Shown here: piece by piece, positions 1 to 13,246 of the stretch
Layout: the number at the start of each line of letters is the position of its first letter
Numbering within the stretch: the stretch's first letter is position 1
Source: Lathyrus oleraceus
Lineage: Eukaryota > Streptophyta > Magnoliopsida > Fabales > Fabaceae
Assembly: GCF_024323335.1 (NCBI RefSeq)
Contig: NC_066581.1
Span: 435,438,238 to 435,502,237, forward strand
Reading direction: 5' to 3'
Length of the DNA stretch: 64,000 bases
The notes under the pieces: model-generated
The model's input: the letters and a program-made list of their open reading frames with translations, nothing else
What the model was told of the DNA's origin: nothing
The model's database searches: none
Translations under genes and position numbers: made by a program

Positions 1-540
1 AAACAAGGATTAGTTGTTAGTCGTCAGTCAAAACTCGGCAAGACATCGCATCTTGTGCCTACGTATCTCATTTGAACATGAGAATCAGAGTTGTCCTAGT
101 TCGACTAACTAAGGGTTAAGGATTGCCATCTGAACATGGTCTTACAAAAGAGGACACCAACTGTGTCAAAGGAAAGTAGGCAATGTGTTCAACGTCTTAG
201 ATATAGGTGTCGCGGCTCGTTGAATCGAGTCTTAGGCAGTTACCTCTTTGCAATAGAACGGATTAACATGCCACAAAATCGGAGACGCACGGAAGGTCTA
301 AAAGTGGGGAAGCTCTGCCCTAGAGTTGTCATGCAGTGTGGACCTATGTGTTAGGATTTACAAATGGGAACATCTACCTAATGTTAGCATGCAAAGAATA
401 AAGGGAATTCTACATATGTTATCATACAAAGAATGAGGAAATTCTACCTATGTTATCATACAAAGGGTTCTACCTAATGGGTGCTACCTAAACGGAACAA
501 GAGTCGACGGAAGGAGCAAGGAGAGAAAAGGGATAAGGGT

Positions 541-648
541 AGATGGCGATGCCTGAAGCAATCGACTTACAAGAGGTAGATGGTGATACATGAAGCAATT
601 GACTTACAAGAGAAATGGCGATGCATGAAGCAATCGACTTACAAAAGG
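541..648. repeat. Short tandem repeat, three units of about 36 bp
   Basis: Three adjacent degenerate copies of a unit containing gaagcaatcgacttacaa begin at 541, 578 and 614. They lie in the distal part of the Ogre-type LTR. Such short tandem arrays are common in LTRs and point to replication slippage. Confidence 0.7.
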
Positions 649-2640
649 ATGGATGAATACGTGCTGGTTCGGTTAAGTTTTGAAAATGATTACTCGACGT
701 TGGATCGAGCTTTTGATCTTGTTTTAAAATGGTTATCGGATGTTCGTTTTAATTCTTGTATTAACAGATAAAGAATGAAAGAATAAATATTATACACTTC
801 ATGGGAGAGGGGTACATTTGTTATGAATGGGGATTGTTCATAACAATCAAACAATAAGAATATATGCCTCATACATCATACAAGTAGGCAACAGTCATTA
901 ATCAGATCAGATAAATAAACAAGTATACAATCAAGCAATAGAATCAAATAATGATATAATGGAGCATTAAACAAGGTATGGGAAGTATAAACATGTTAAA
1001 CAATCAAACAATATTAAGCATGGATGAAAGAAACAATTATTACAAATGACAGATGAATCAGACAGATGCACACAAAGGGTCCACTAAATAATTTAATCGG
1101 GAAATGATGCAAGGATCAAATAAAATCAAGATGAAAGGCCTCTAATACATGGCATATGATATGAACAAGGGAGGATCAAAAGATCCCTTCAATTGCCATA
1201 AGCAATCCCTAAGTCAAACATCAATCATAGAAAAGTCAACTAAAAAGTCAAGTCAACTTAAAAAATATGAAATAAATAGCAAATTAATCAATAAAATTAT
1301 GAAAAATTAAACTAAGTAAGGTGGGTTCAGGGCATCATCATCCCCCCCAAAAGATTTCAAAAATAATGAAAAATAGTCTATAAATTAGTTGAAATAAAAC
1401 AGAAGTCAAATGAAAAGTCAACCAAACAAACTAGGTCAAAAATAAATCCAAAATAAATTAAAAATGGGAAATAAAATTCCAAGAAAAGGTCAGGTTGACC
1501 ATGAGACATTGGTCAACCCTCATCCCAAAAATCAGAACCTAAAAATAATTCTAAGTCATGAAAATAAAATTAATAAAAATATGTGTGTTAAAATGAACCA
1601 TTTAGAATAAACAATTAAAATTAAATATTAACATTAAATGAATATGAAAATAAAAATTAAATAAAATTAAATAAAACAATAAGAAATGTGGAAAATATTT
1701 TTTGGTATTTTTATGAATAAATAAAATATTTTTATTAATTAGAAACAAAACAGAAAATAAAATGAATTAAAAAAAGAAATGAAAATAAATGTGTGAAGGT
1801 GATGGGCCTTGGACAAAGGGTGGGAACAACGAAATAGCCAAGGCCCGGTCCAAGTGATATTAAAACCCAGCGTGACATGAACATTTAATTAAAAAATAAC
1901 ATGTAAACCCTTATCAATCGGTCACGCTGGTTTTAAGTCACAAAAAGACAAAATTGGAATGGATGGACATGATTACAAGCTATGCGCACGATCTAACGGT
2001 CTACAGAATGACACAACATTATCTTCTCCACTAGAACTAAAAACCCTAGGGCCATGCATGCTGAAACGCGACACATGCAGTTGGTTTCTTCAATCTTCCA
2101 CACAACAATGCTCATGCTATAGTGTACCAAACATCATGAAGTAAAAACCAAAGTTCAAGTATGGAGCGAGTAGATCATCGTGGTATCTTATTTTAGTAAA
2201 AATGGTGGCTCAAACATGAAGAAAAGTGGACAACAAGACACCCTCATGAACACGGATATGGATAGAAAACAACATCACAAACTCAAACTTAATAGCAATG
2301 CCTCATGTTGAGGGCTTCATAAACAAGCATGGCATAGTATTAACATGGAACAATATGATGATGAACATGGCAATGGCATGAAAAAACAATAATGAATAAG
2401 CATAATGGTGAGCATAAGAAGTCATACATGTCCATGGAAGAAGGAGTAAAAAGCTTACCTAGTGGAAATCAGTCCACTGCTTCTTGATAATGGAGGAATG
2501 GAAGAAGAAATGTGTTGTTTCAATGCTTCAACTTTGAGAGCTTGTGAAAATGGAAATGGAATGAAAACAACCTTGTCAACTTGCCTTTTCCTTTTGCTCG
2601 AAAATACCAGCCACCACCCTTCATGTTAGGGTTTTAGTGC

Positions 2641-2647
2641 TTATATA
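2641..2647 (-). promoter_or_regulatory. TATA box of the left-edge LTR
   Basis: The plus strand reads ttatata, giving TATATAA on the minus strand, about 1.57 kb inside the LTR from its 5' end. It is the best core-promoter candidate for LTR transcription. Position and motif are seen; function is inferred. Confidence 0.45.
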
Positions 2648-4216
2648 TGTTGGGTTTAAAGTGTCTAATGGGCTGAAATGTTTGATTTTGCTTATTTGCA
2701 CTATGATACAAAAGTGAGGTGTATTAGAAGATCTCTTGTTTTGGCAAAACTTAAGTGAGTGGACAAAAGAGTACATGGCCAAATGAGGTAAAGAAACACA
2801 TGTGCTGGTTTGTTTGGTCTGACTGCATCTTGATGAGCGCATGACCAAATGGTAAGACAATGCAAACAGTAGAAAGAGTTCATGGAGCTTAACATCTTTC
2901 ATGTTGGGCACAAATGGAAATGATGAATGGAAGAAGGTGAAAAATGGGCTTAAAGTTCAGGTTTCACAACTGCAAAATGGTTGGGCCAGTTTGGCCTAAA
3001 TGCTGCCTAGAAAACCAAGTCATGATGCCCACTTTAGGTGAATGTATCTCTCAAACCAATGATCCAAATGAGATGATTCCAAAAGGATGTGAAATAGGAC
3101 ATGGCAAGATACAATTGTTATGAAGAAATTATTTTCAAAAGATGCCTTGAAAGGCAAGAAATATGGCCAAGAAGTCTTGACAAATTTTGCAGATTTTGGG
3201 ACTTAGAAAATTTTTTGTCTTAAAAAAATGTCTCACTTTGAGTAGGCATAACTTTCTCAGTATTGATCCAAATGGAGAAAACTTTATATCTGTAGAAATC
3301 TTGGAACAAGAGGAACAACTTTCATGTTGGAGAAATTTTTAAATGGAGCTTTTATCTTGATGAAAAATGGGCTTAAAGTGGGTGCAACAATCATGAAAAC
3401 TTGCCCTAAATGGAAAGTCAACCATTTCCAAATTAAGTAACTTTTTCAATTCCTGATTAAATGATGAATCCATGATCCAAACTTGATCAAATTTCACATG
3501 TAGGCTCCCTTAGGCATGGATTTTGAGATTCCACCCTCAAAATGTCAGGAGTTGACTTTTCTGGCCCCATAGTTGACTTTTCCCAAACTGTCTGATTCCC
3601 GATTCCATTGATCAATTGAAGCACTTCTAACTCAAATAAAAAGATGATTTTTTTGTATGTAGACCCTTGTGGACATATGGAGGGCCATGGAAAAGAGTTT
3701 CACCCAAAGAATCAGAAATAAACTGATTTTATACCAAACCCTAGTTTTAGGGCAAAATGATCAAGAACTGATTGCACTGATTGCCAATGGATCTTTCTGG
3801 GATAATTGTGAATCTTCCTAGGCCAAGATTCCTCTCCAAACATGACATGGATGAGCTCCTCTACTTCCAACCAAACATTGCATGTTGCAGGTAGCCATGA
3901 AACTCTAATTTCTGATTAAATCTAGATGCATACTCTGAGAGCTCTGAATCCTCCACTGATGAACTGAGGACCACAATAAGATACTTGGAGCCCCTTGAGA
4001 CCCTTGAGACTTTTATATTTAGAAAATAAAGTCCAATTCTCAATCTTGCTTTGTGTGGGCCCCTTCTGTTAAGGAGTGATCAATCAAAACCTGATTTCCC
4101 AATCACTAATGCAGTATGCAATGAGTATGACCTAGTATGATGCCACTGAAATGTAAAACATAATCCCATGCTTTCCATGAAAAAATGAAGGGTGAATTTT
4201 GGGGTATTACAGAGAG

Positions 4217-4950
4217 CCACCCGCAATAGCATCCAAAAGTATTTTGTGAGTCGATTGGAGCCCATTTAGAAAAATGTGGATTTGAGTGAGTTCATCAAAA
4301 CCATGGCCTTTGCATTTTCTCAACATTGACTTGAATCTTTCCCAAGCCTCATATAGAGACTCGTTGCTCCCTTGAGTGAATATCACAATAGCCGTTTTGG
4401 CTTCCATGAGTCGGGATTGAGGAAAATATCTTTCTAGAAACTTTTCTTCTAATAAATTCCAATCCGTCATCACTCTTGGTGCTTGATCAAGATACCACTC
4501 TTTTGCCTTCCCCACTAAGGAATGTGGGAACATTCTTTTGAATAATGCTTCTTCACCCGCTTCCTCTATTCTCGTAGAACCCGCAATCTCATAGAATTTG
4601 ATGAGATGGGTATACGGATCTTCATGGTCCATTCTGGTGAATGGATTTGCATAAAGGAGTTGGAGGATTCCGGTTTTCATCCCCGTGTTCCTTCCACCAC
4701 GAGCAAATTGAGCATTCTGCCTTGGACTATTGGCGGACATTTTGGTAGGAGCTTCATCTGCCATGTTTCCTTCACAAGTTTCTACACCCACTTCTTCAAT
4801 TTGAACAAGTGAAGAAGTATATTCTTCTTCTCTCCGGTTTCTCTCTTCGGTTAGTTTCCTTCTTCTTCGTGTTTTGCTATTGAGCTTTCGAAGTGTTCTT
4901 TCAATTTCGGGATCGAATTGAAATTGCTCCTCGGTAGCCTTTCCTCGCAT
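4217..4950 (-). pseudogene. gag: Athila-like gag, cut by an Ogre LTR
   Basis: The minus-strand frame starts at an ATG at 4950 and stays open for about 245 codons. It then runs into the LTR at 4211, where TAA of the LTR start ends it. Residues 1-45 are very basic and charged (FDPEIERTLRKLNSK, RRRRK), as in Athila gag N-termini. From about residue 100 there is a retrotransposon gag (capsid) domain with AKEWYLDQ, LEEKFLERYFPQSR and LYEAWERFKSMLRKC. Gag coats the RNA in a cytoplasmic particle. The frame has no internal stop up to the insertion, so it was fairly intact when hit. The distal capsid region and zinc knuckle are missing. The identification is firm; the exact lineage within the Athila/Calypso clade is inferred. 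Confidence 0.85.
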
Positions 4951-6196
4951 GCACTAGAATCTACAAAACTAACAAACCAAGTGAAACACAAGAGTGATAG
5001 TAGTAAAATAAAAAAACTTATAACAATGAATTATTGCAATGAAATTATTGCAATGAATTATCTCTTAAATAAAAAAACTTATAACAATGAAAAGTAACCA
5101 AGTTGTTTTTGAGTGAATAGTTATCTCTTAATTAAAATGACACTAAGACAATGAAATTAGTTTTAATCAAATATAAAAGGCTTGCCAAGATTGGAGTTCA
5201 CTATCCCAATTTCTTATGTTTCCTCAGTGACAACTATATGGATTCAAGATTATTGATGATATTCAAGTATCCTCTCAATAACATTTATTTCTAAATGAGA
5301 TTGTGATAATCATTGTATTAATCTTTAGACGATTTCTCCACCTAACTATTAATATAACAATCTTTAATGTTTGATACAAAAGAAGAGTAGTGTATAAATC
5401 TATTTCTACAATTCATTCACTACTTGAGAGCATATTTTAAGTCAAGACTTGAATAACCTTTCTCAACAATAACTCAAATCTTAATATTCAAAATAGGGTG
5501 AAAATATCAATCATTACATCAATAATCTTTTGTCACATACAAGAGTCAATAGGAATACATAATCAATAAGGGATATCTACTACCTCCAATCACAAAGTGG
5601 GGTTTTAGCTCCTCATCACCATGTTTGACAGCAAATGGAATACACAAAATAGCCTCTGTTTTTCTTCTTCAAAACTTGTGATCAAATCTCCTTTTCTCCC
5701 ATTGTGTGTTTAAAGAGTTCATTCTTTCCCTAAATACCTCCTTTTGGTCTAAAACAGAAAAGCGATCTAAAAATGTTCTAAAACTGTCATACTTAAGTTG
5801 GGTTCAAAACATAACAAGTGACCCAAAACTAATTAACAAGTTTGCTGTCTTCGCAGGGTTCGCGGCGCCAACAAGGGTCGCGGCGCCAACTGAAGGAAGT
5901 TTAGCTTCTTTGCCTTGCAAGCTTCCTTCACACCATTTCTTCCAAGTTTTGTTCTTCAAATGCTTCCAAAATGCCCATCAAACTCCTTCTAAATTTTGCT
6001 CATGCAATCCAATGCTCTCTTGTCCAAAATTTCTACAAAACTAACAAAGAAGTGAAATATCTACTCAAAACATCATTAAAATAAACTTAATTGCATATTT
6101 ACTAAATTGTGAGAATAAAAGTGTGTAATCCAATAAGAAAATGGTAAAAGGGACCAATAAAAATATACGAAAAGTAGTGATAATTGGTCCCTAACA
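4951..6196 (-). mobile_element. 5' LTR and leader of the gag-bearing Athila-like element
   Basis: At 6196 the minus strand begins TGTTAGGGACCAATTATC, a recognisable Athila/Calypso-type LTR start. It lies 1.25 kb upstream of the gag start, so LTR plus leader fit here. The LTR 3' end and primer site could not be placed. The stretch contains two close copies of a GC-rich motif (gcggcgccaac, near 5860 and 5880), and aaaaaaacttataacaatga occurs twice (near 5010 and 5070). The base after 6196 belongs to another repeat, so this element is inserted in an older one; gttaa at 6197-6201 would be its target duplication, which cannot be confirmed. Confidence 0.6.
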
Positions 6197-6202
6197 GTTA
6201 AG

Positions 6203-7738
6203 AACACACGAATTAAGCAAAAACGATTATGGAACATATATTAATCGAAATTAATCAACACATATTCTATAGAACTTGAATGAAGCATACAAGACATAGA
6301 ACAATATATTGAAAGGGAAAATATATTTGATTGAAAATTAAGAAATCTCAAAGTATTGGCGGAAACTGACCACAACAGATCAACCTTGTGAACTTTAGTT
6401 TTCCATGAAATCGTCTAAGCAATATTGTATCTTCAAATCTCAAAATAAGATTACTGTAGCGGTGAAATACCTAATATAATAAAAGGGAAATTCGGGCCCT
6501 TATGGGATCCAACCCGAAAATTACAAAAGTCGACCCAAACTAACTATTTTAATTAAGTTTGGAACTTCAACGAATTATTCGACTCTCCTTCATTCTGAAT
6601 TTGCTTTTGACTTAAACATCAAACTTGTAGCTCTTTCTCTTAACTTTCCAACGCATACTAGAATACGTTAATCTAACTCCCGTAGATCAAGTTATGGTCT
6701 ACATAGTGATAAGGTATCAAATAAATGTTTATGCTGAAAATAAAGTACAAAAATAAAATAAAATAGAAAATTAAATTAAATATAAAAATACATTAAAATA
6801 GTAAAAATAATAGAATAAACTATAGAGTTGCCTAAGTACAATAGTAGAAGAATGTACATCAAAATATACTGATCAAATTCGCTCACACTTGAACTTTTGC
6901 ATTCAAAGCAAAATTATAAATTCAAAACTCAAAACAGAAAAACAAGAACAAACAAAACATGCAATTCCAAAGGTTATCAAGATAAAAGGTGCAATCAAAG
7001 TTCTAAACTTCAAGAAAATGACATTAGTAAGTAACTCTTTTATGACATTCAAAGCAAATATGAAAAATATATTACCAAAGAGTACATTAAAAACAACAAG
7101 ATTCTCACAAGATAAAATTCACTCAACTCTCAAGTGTTTAGATAGATTGTTTACACTCAAAGCACATCATGAAAGAAAGTACTGCCATAAGCTTGAAAAT
7201 ACTATAACATTCATAATTGAATTACATGCACGCAAAGGTCAAAAGAACTTTTATTCGGTTGTAACTTGGCCAGAGTACGAGTGAGATAAATCCTAAGGGG
7301 GTACTAGGCTAAAATTCAAAGGGTCAAAAGAAAATTGAAAGAGTTGTGGGGATTGAACTAAAAATATTTCGTTAACTTTTAAACAACAACTTCTCAACTA
7401 TTTTTCTTCTCGTTTACGTTTTTATCCTTTTTTTTCTTTTTTCGATCAGAAGGAATATGTAATGACATCCTTTTTTTTTTCTTTCTTTTTTTCAATTTTT
7501 TTATATTTTGTTCTGCCATTTTTTAATCAAATATCACAACTATAATTATTCAATCCCACACAACTTCAACAAGACTCTTTCAACCCTATGAATGAGTAAT
7601 AACATTGTTTTTCACTTTCAAACTTGTAATGAGTTTAAACAAAGAATGAGATAATTGACTCAAGGGTGTTTTCAAACAAGGGATGATATTATTCAGGATT
7701 GAATTTTTGGCTATTGGCTAAAAAATAAATAAAATAAA
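6203..7738. repeat. Flanking repeat copy 1 (blocks A-B-C-D)
   Basis: Four blocks can be matched by eye to sequence beyond the pol remnant: A (6203-6355), B (6330-6862, containing attcgggcccttatgggatc), C (7002-7220) and D (7250-7738). Their order differs in the other copies. The 131-codon plus-strand frame at 6889-7284 falls inside this repeat and is not supported as a gene. No other gene is seen between 6200 and 8250. Confidence 0.7.
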
Positions 7739-8096
7739 AATAAGTTGCATTTATCATATCAATGTGCATAAGTAAATAAAAAGTTTCAACAGGAGTCAAT
7801 TCAAGTTCTAGAGACTAACATACATAAGTGAAACACGCAAGAAATAAATAACTTGATTTTTGAATGTTTTCCATTAAAAGACTCAAAATCTCACAAGGTT
7901 AATTGATCTATCATAAACGATGTACAATTTAGAATTTAGTCCTAAATATCATACTAAGAATGCACAAAAAGATTCAATCACATCACACCATAAGTCTTTA
8001 ATCAAGAGAACAAAGAAAATACTCACAATTGCAACTCGAGAGCCATAGAAAATATATGTCATTTTAAAAATAAAATAAAATAAGTAAGTAAATGAT

Positions 8097-8130
8097 TTCC
8101 TCCCCCGCACTTAAGACACACATTGTCCTT
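8097..8130 (-). other. Conserved post-pol block of Athila-like elements
   Basis: On the minus strand this reads aaggacaatgtgtgtcttaa followed by gtgcgggggagg. I recognise this G-rich motif as common just downstream of pol in Athila/Calypso elements of legumes. It supports the element's orientation. Recognition is from memory, not alignment. Confidence 0.55.
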
Positions 8131-8252
8131 AATGAAAGAACATAAGTATAAAATAAGAGAGAAGAGAGATAGGAAAGAACACACCCGAGGAGTCAAGGCG
8201 GATAGATGATCGCATAAACAACCTTTCTCAAAGAGAGCTCTTTTGCAGTATC

Positions 8253-8957
8253 TTATTCCAAAGTAAGGCTCTCATGGAGTAGCTTAAGACAGTGTCCATT
8301 GACTTTGAAATTTTTATCAGTTCCTTCACTTTTTATTCTTGGATCAAAATACATTATTCTATAGGTGAAAGTATCGAATGGACAAATGAAAGTGGTATTC
8401 TTTTTGTCCTTTTGTACAATATAGATCTCATTTTTCACAACATACAAGACCAAAGGGTTAAACCGCCTTTGGGGCAGTCTCACTACTTTTGTTCCATCTT
8501 CAAGTAAGACCTGATTCATACATATTATTGATGAGCTAATATCAGGAATGTCAACTAAGGTCCATCCAATTGCCTTCTTATGTTCCCTCAATACTTGTAA
8601 CAACTTTTGTTCCTATTCAAATTCAAATTTAAATGAAACTATTACAGGAAAATTTTCATTAAATTCTAAAAATGCAAGGAGTGACTTTAGCTCTAAAATA
8701 GATGGTTGCTTAATGGATGGTAAAATTTTGGCGGTAAAAACTACATTTACATCTGCAATATCAACTTTGTCATTAGAAATCTCATAAGAAATATCAACCT
8801 GTAAAACAACTTCAATTTTAGCACAAGTTGAACATGAGTGAGTATTAGTATAAACATTACAAGTATAAGTGTTATCAAAATCAGACAAAGAATGGAAATC
8901 AACAAAAAGTGAATAAGCTGCAGCAAGTTCTCTTAAGATTCTATTTTGACCAATCAT
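8253..8957 (-). pseudogene. pol: Athila-like pol remnant (pre-RT and RT fragments)
   Basis: One minus-strand frame reads from 8957 to 8253 with a single in-frame TAG at 8613-8615. The first part has ELKSLLAFLEFNENFPVIVS, matching the linker upstream of RT in Athila pol. The second has LREHKKAIGWTLVDI, PQRRFNPLV and TFICPFDTFTYRIM, which are RT landmarks. It then jumps to FKVNGHCLKLLHE, a motif from near the pol end. The RT catalytic core, RNase H and integrase are therefore deleted. The stop and deletion make it non-functional. Confidence 0.8.
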
Positions 8958-9176
8958 TATACGATTATTAAATTCAAAATCAGAATCAAATCAATATATA
9001 ATCAAATAAAATCATTATCAAATATTAACTTACAGAGTCACGTGATAGGCTGCTGGGATAGTTACACCATTATACTGCAACCCTAAAAATCAACAAACAA
9101 ACAAAAAACAAAACAAAACAAAATGCTAATAAGACTATAATCTAGGATTCTAAAATTAGTTAATATTATCAAATAG

Positions 9177-9194
9177 TCAACGACAACGACGTCA
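9177..9194 (-). other. Decayed primer binding site (tRNA-Asp type)
   Basis: The minus strand reads TGACGTCGTTGTCGTTGA. The Athila primer site known to me is TGGCGCCGTTGCCGGGGA, so 13 of 18 bases agree. Three of the five changes are G-to-A or C-to-T, as expected from cytosine deamination. It lies just downstream of gtgcgacagcat, the likely LTR end, which orients the element on the minus strand. Confidence 0.6.
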
Positions 9195-9561
9195 ATTTGA
9201 TATGCTGTCGCACAAGGGTAAAAAACGAGGAATAAAATATAGTAAATGGGAAGCGACACCTCGAGTATCGTATCGCAAGGACTCTTGGCAAATTAACCAA
9301 ATAAGAAAACAAAATAGCGGGATTTCGATTCGATTTAGAATAAGTGTTTATGAAAAGTGATTATAAAAAGTGATTATGAAATAAGCTGATCTACTATTTT
9401 GGTTTCCTAACTTATCATTGGTTACTATAATTTTTATGCCCTAAGCGGATTCTAATCCCTTTTCGATTACAATAACAATAACAAGCGCATTGAAAATACT
9501 AATATATGATATGTGTTCATAATTTTTGAATCAAGCCAACAGATTTTGAATTAAGCAAACG

Positions 9562-10463
9562 AGTTAAGCACACGTGAATTAAGCAAACACGATTATGAAA
9601 CATATATCAATCGAAATTAATCAACACATATTTTATAGAACTTGAATAAAGCATACAAGACATAGAACAATATATTGAAAGAGAAAAAACATTTGATTGA
9701 AAATTAAGAAATCTCAAAGTATATATTACCAAACTTCAAGAAAATGACATCAGTAAGTAACTCTTTTATGACATTCAAAGCAAATATGAAAAATATATTA
9801 CCAAAGAGTACATAAAAAATAACAAGATTCCCACTAGATAAAATTCACTCAACTCTCAAGTGTTTAGATAGACTATTTACACTCAAAGCACATCATGAAA
9901 GAAAGTACTGTCATAAGTTTGAAAATACTATAACATTCATAATTGAATTACATGCACCAAAATATCAAAAGAACTTTTATTCGATTGTAACTTGGCCAGA
10001 GTACGGGTGAGATAAATCCTAAGGGGGTACTAGGCTAAAATTCAAAGGGTCAAAAGAAAATTGAAAGAGTTGCGGGGATTAAACTAAAAATATTTCGTTA
10101 ACTTTCAAACAACAACTTCTGAACTATTTTTCTTCTCGTTTATCTTTTTATCATTTTTTTTCTTTTTTCGATCAGAAGGAATATGTAATGACATCTTTTT
10201 TTTTCTTTTTCTTTTTTTCAATTTTTTTTTATTTTGATCTGTCATTTTTTAAATAAAATATCACAACTATAATTATTCAATCCCACACAACTTCAACAAG
10301 ACTCTTTCAACCTTATGAATGAGTGATAACATTGTTTTTCACTTTCAAACTTGTAATGAGTTTAAACAAAGAATGAGATAATTGACTCAATGGTGTTTTC
10401 AAACAAGGGATGATATTATTCAGGGTTGACTTTTTGACTATTGGCTAAAAAATAAATAAAACA
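9562..10463. repeat. Flanking repeat copy 2 (blocks A-C-D)
   Basis: Blocks A (9562-9722), C (9724-9950) and D (9980-10463) match copy 1 closely, but block B is absent between A and C. The junction at about 9722 is abrupt. This is the right-hand repeat flanking the pol remnant. Confidence 0.7.
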
Positions 10464-10486
10464 AAATTCAGTTTAACCTTGTCAAC

Positions 10487-11027
10487 ATTTGATTGAAAAT
10501 TAAGAAACCTCAAAGTATCGGCGGAAATCGACTACAACAGATCAACTTTGTGAACTTTAGTTCTCCATGAAATCGTCTAAGCAATATTGTATCTTCAAAA
10601 TTCAGAATAAGATAACTATAGCAGTGAAATACCTAATATAATAAAAGGGAAATTCGGGCCCTTATGGGATCCGATCCGAAAATTACAAAAACCGGCATAA
10701 ACTAACTATTTTAATTAAGTTTAGAACTTCAACGAATTATTTGATCATCCTTCACTCCGAATCTGCTTTTGACTTCAACATAAAACTTGTAACTCTTTTT
10801 CCTAGCTTTCCAACACATATCAGAATACCTTAATCCAACTCTCGTAACTCAAGTTATGGTTTGCATAGTGATAAGGTATCAAATAAATGTTTATGCTGAA
10901 AATAAAATACGAAAATAAAATAAAATCAAAAATTAAATTAAATATAAAACACACTAAAATAATAAAAATAATATAATAAATTATGGAGTTGCCTAAATAA
11001 AATAGTAGAAGAAAATGAATCAAAATA
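10487..11027. repeat. Flanking repeat copy 3 (block B only)
   Basis: Begins with attgaaaattaagaaacctc, repeating the end of block A, and carries the whole of block B (compare 6330-6862). Together with copy 2 it restores all four blocks in permuted order A-C-D-B. The frame at 10820-11170 on the minus strand is AT-rich noise. Confidence 0.65.
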
Positions 11028-11034
11028 TACTGAT

Positions 11035-12537
<1,503 letters not shown>

Positions 12538-12632
12538 ATCTGAGTCTTGATCAAGCATCCACAAGTTTCTTCAATTTCAGCGTTATTACATTTATAATTA
12601 ACACTGGCAATTTTGACATCAAGATCACAAAG
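12538..12632 (+). other. Candidate 5' exon of the transposase-associated gene
   Basis: A 95-bp segment is bounded by a good acceptor (ataatgtgcag) and a good donor (aag|gtaaag). One frame is open throughout (31 codons, 2-nt leading phase). It ends in phase 0, so it would join in frame to the next candidate exon at 13235, which supplies four codons before the ATG at 13247. It could be coding or spliced 5' UTR. The ATG at 13247 matches the usual start of this domain family, so UTR is somewhat more likely. Confidence 0.4.
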
Positions 12633-13234
12633 GTAAAGCGCCTTTGACTCTTTATGTAGTCATAGTTTCTTTTCTTAGTGTGTATACAAATGTTTGGCAA
12701 TATAATGTTTTATTACCATATGATTTCACAAAGAAAATTATAATTATAATGTTAAAATACATAAACAATAGAAGTTTCTTTGAATAAAAAATGGGGATGA
12801 AAATTATCTTTACATGAATATATAAGCTGTCAAATTATAAGAAATAATGGTATGATTAAAATTATTTGAGATGGAGGGGGGAGGGGGACTTGTAGGCATC
12901 TATTTCTTTTCCCCTTCCTTTTATTTAAGAAACAAGAAAATTGTCCAAATGGAAGTCATCAAGATATATCTAAGTTTTCAATTAGCTCTTTAAGCAAAAT
13001 GTGAAAATCACTATTCTACCAAGCAACAACATACAACAATTAATTTTTGTATTATGTTATTCGTATCACCTGACTAGTAGTTTGCTTCATGATCACCACA
13101 TTTTGTTTGGTTGTCTTCCACTTTTTCTTTTGATTTATTTTCTCAGTTGACAAAGTACAACTATATGATTCATTTTCTATCTTAAATGCTATTAATTTAA
13201 TTCAATTTGTTTTTTCTTTTAAATTTGAAAACAG
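12633..13234 (+). other. Probable intron
   Basis: AT-rich sequence between the candidate exon donor at 12633 and the acceptor aaaacag at 13228-13234. It contains no recognisable element. From about 13190 onward it is repeated before copy B, so the left breakpoint of the duplication lies here. Confidence 0.4.
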
Positions 13235-13246
13235 ATTCATCCAATT

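Larger units (their letters stand above)
1..4211 (-). mobile_element. Ogre-type Ty3/gypsy LTR, running off the left edge
   Basis: On the minus strand the LTR begins at 4211 with TGTAATACCCCAAAATTCAC, a typical Ogre-type start, and continues to base 1 without reaching its end. The five bases next to it (4212-4216, gagag) are the likely target duplication; the partner lies outside the window. The LTR lands inside a gag reading frame, so it is younger than that element. A TATATAA box lies at 2641-2647. The block near base 57 (gcctacgtat) sits about 350 bp from the LTR 3' end in other Ogre LTRs of this window, so the true LTR is probably about 4.5 kb. There is no coding capacity; the short frames here are chance. 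Family assignment rests on end sequence and length. Confidence 0.75.
6197..11034 (-). mobile_element. Decayed Athila-like Ty3/gypsy element
   Basis: This stretch holds, on the minus strand, a degraded primer site (9177-9194), a pol remnant (8957-8253) and a conserved block found downstream of pol in Athila-like elements (8130-8097). Related sequence blocks flank them on both sides (6203-7738, and 9562-11027) and probably include the LTRs. Most of gag, protease, RT, RNase H and integrase is deleted. Clean LTR ends were not found. A second Athila-like element was inserted at 6196/6197, so the left side is truncated. Confidence 0.6.

Noticed and set aside
5860..5895. Two ggcgcc motifs as a possible primer binding site
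   Set aside because: The reverse reads TGGCGCCGCGA, only partly like the Athila primer site, occurs twice, and is not next to a recognisable LTR end.
5706..6044. 112-codon plus-strand frame
   Set aside because: It is antisense in the LTR/leader of the Athila-like element, and its GC-rich motif is part of that LTR.
6889..7284. 131-codon plus-strand frame
   Set aside because: It lies antisense within the Athila-like repeat blocks, its counterpart near 9733-10010 is not kept open, and no motif is seen.
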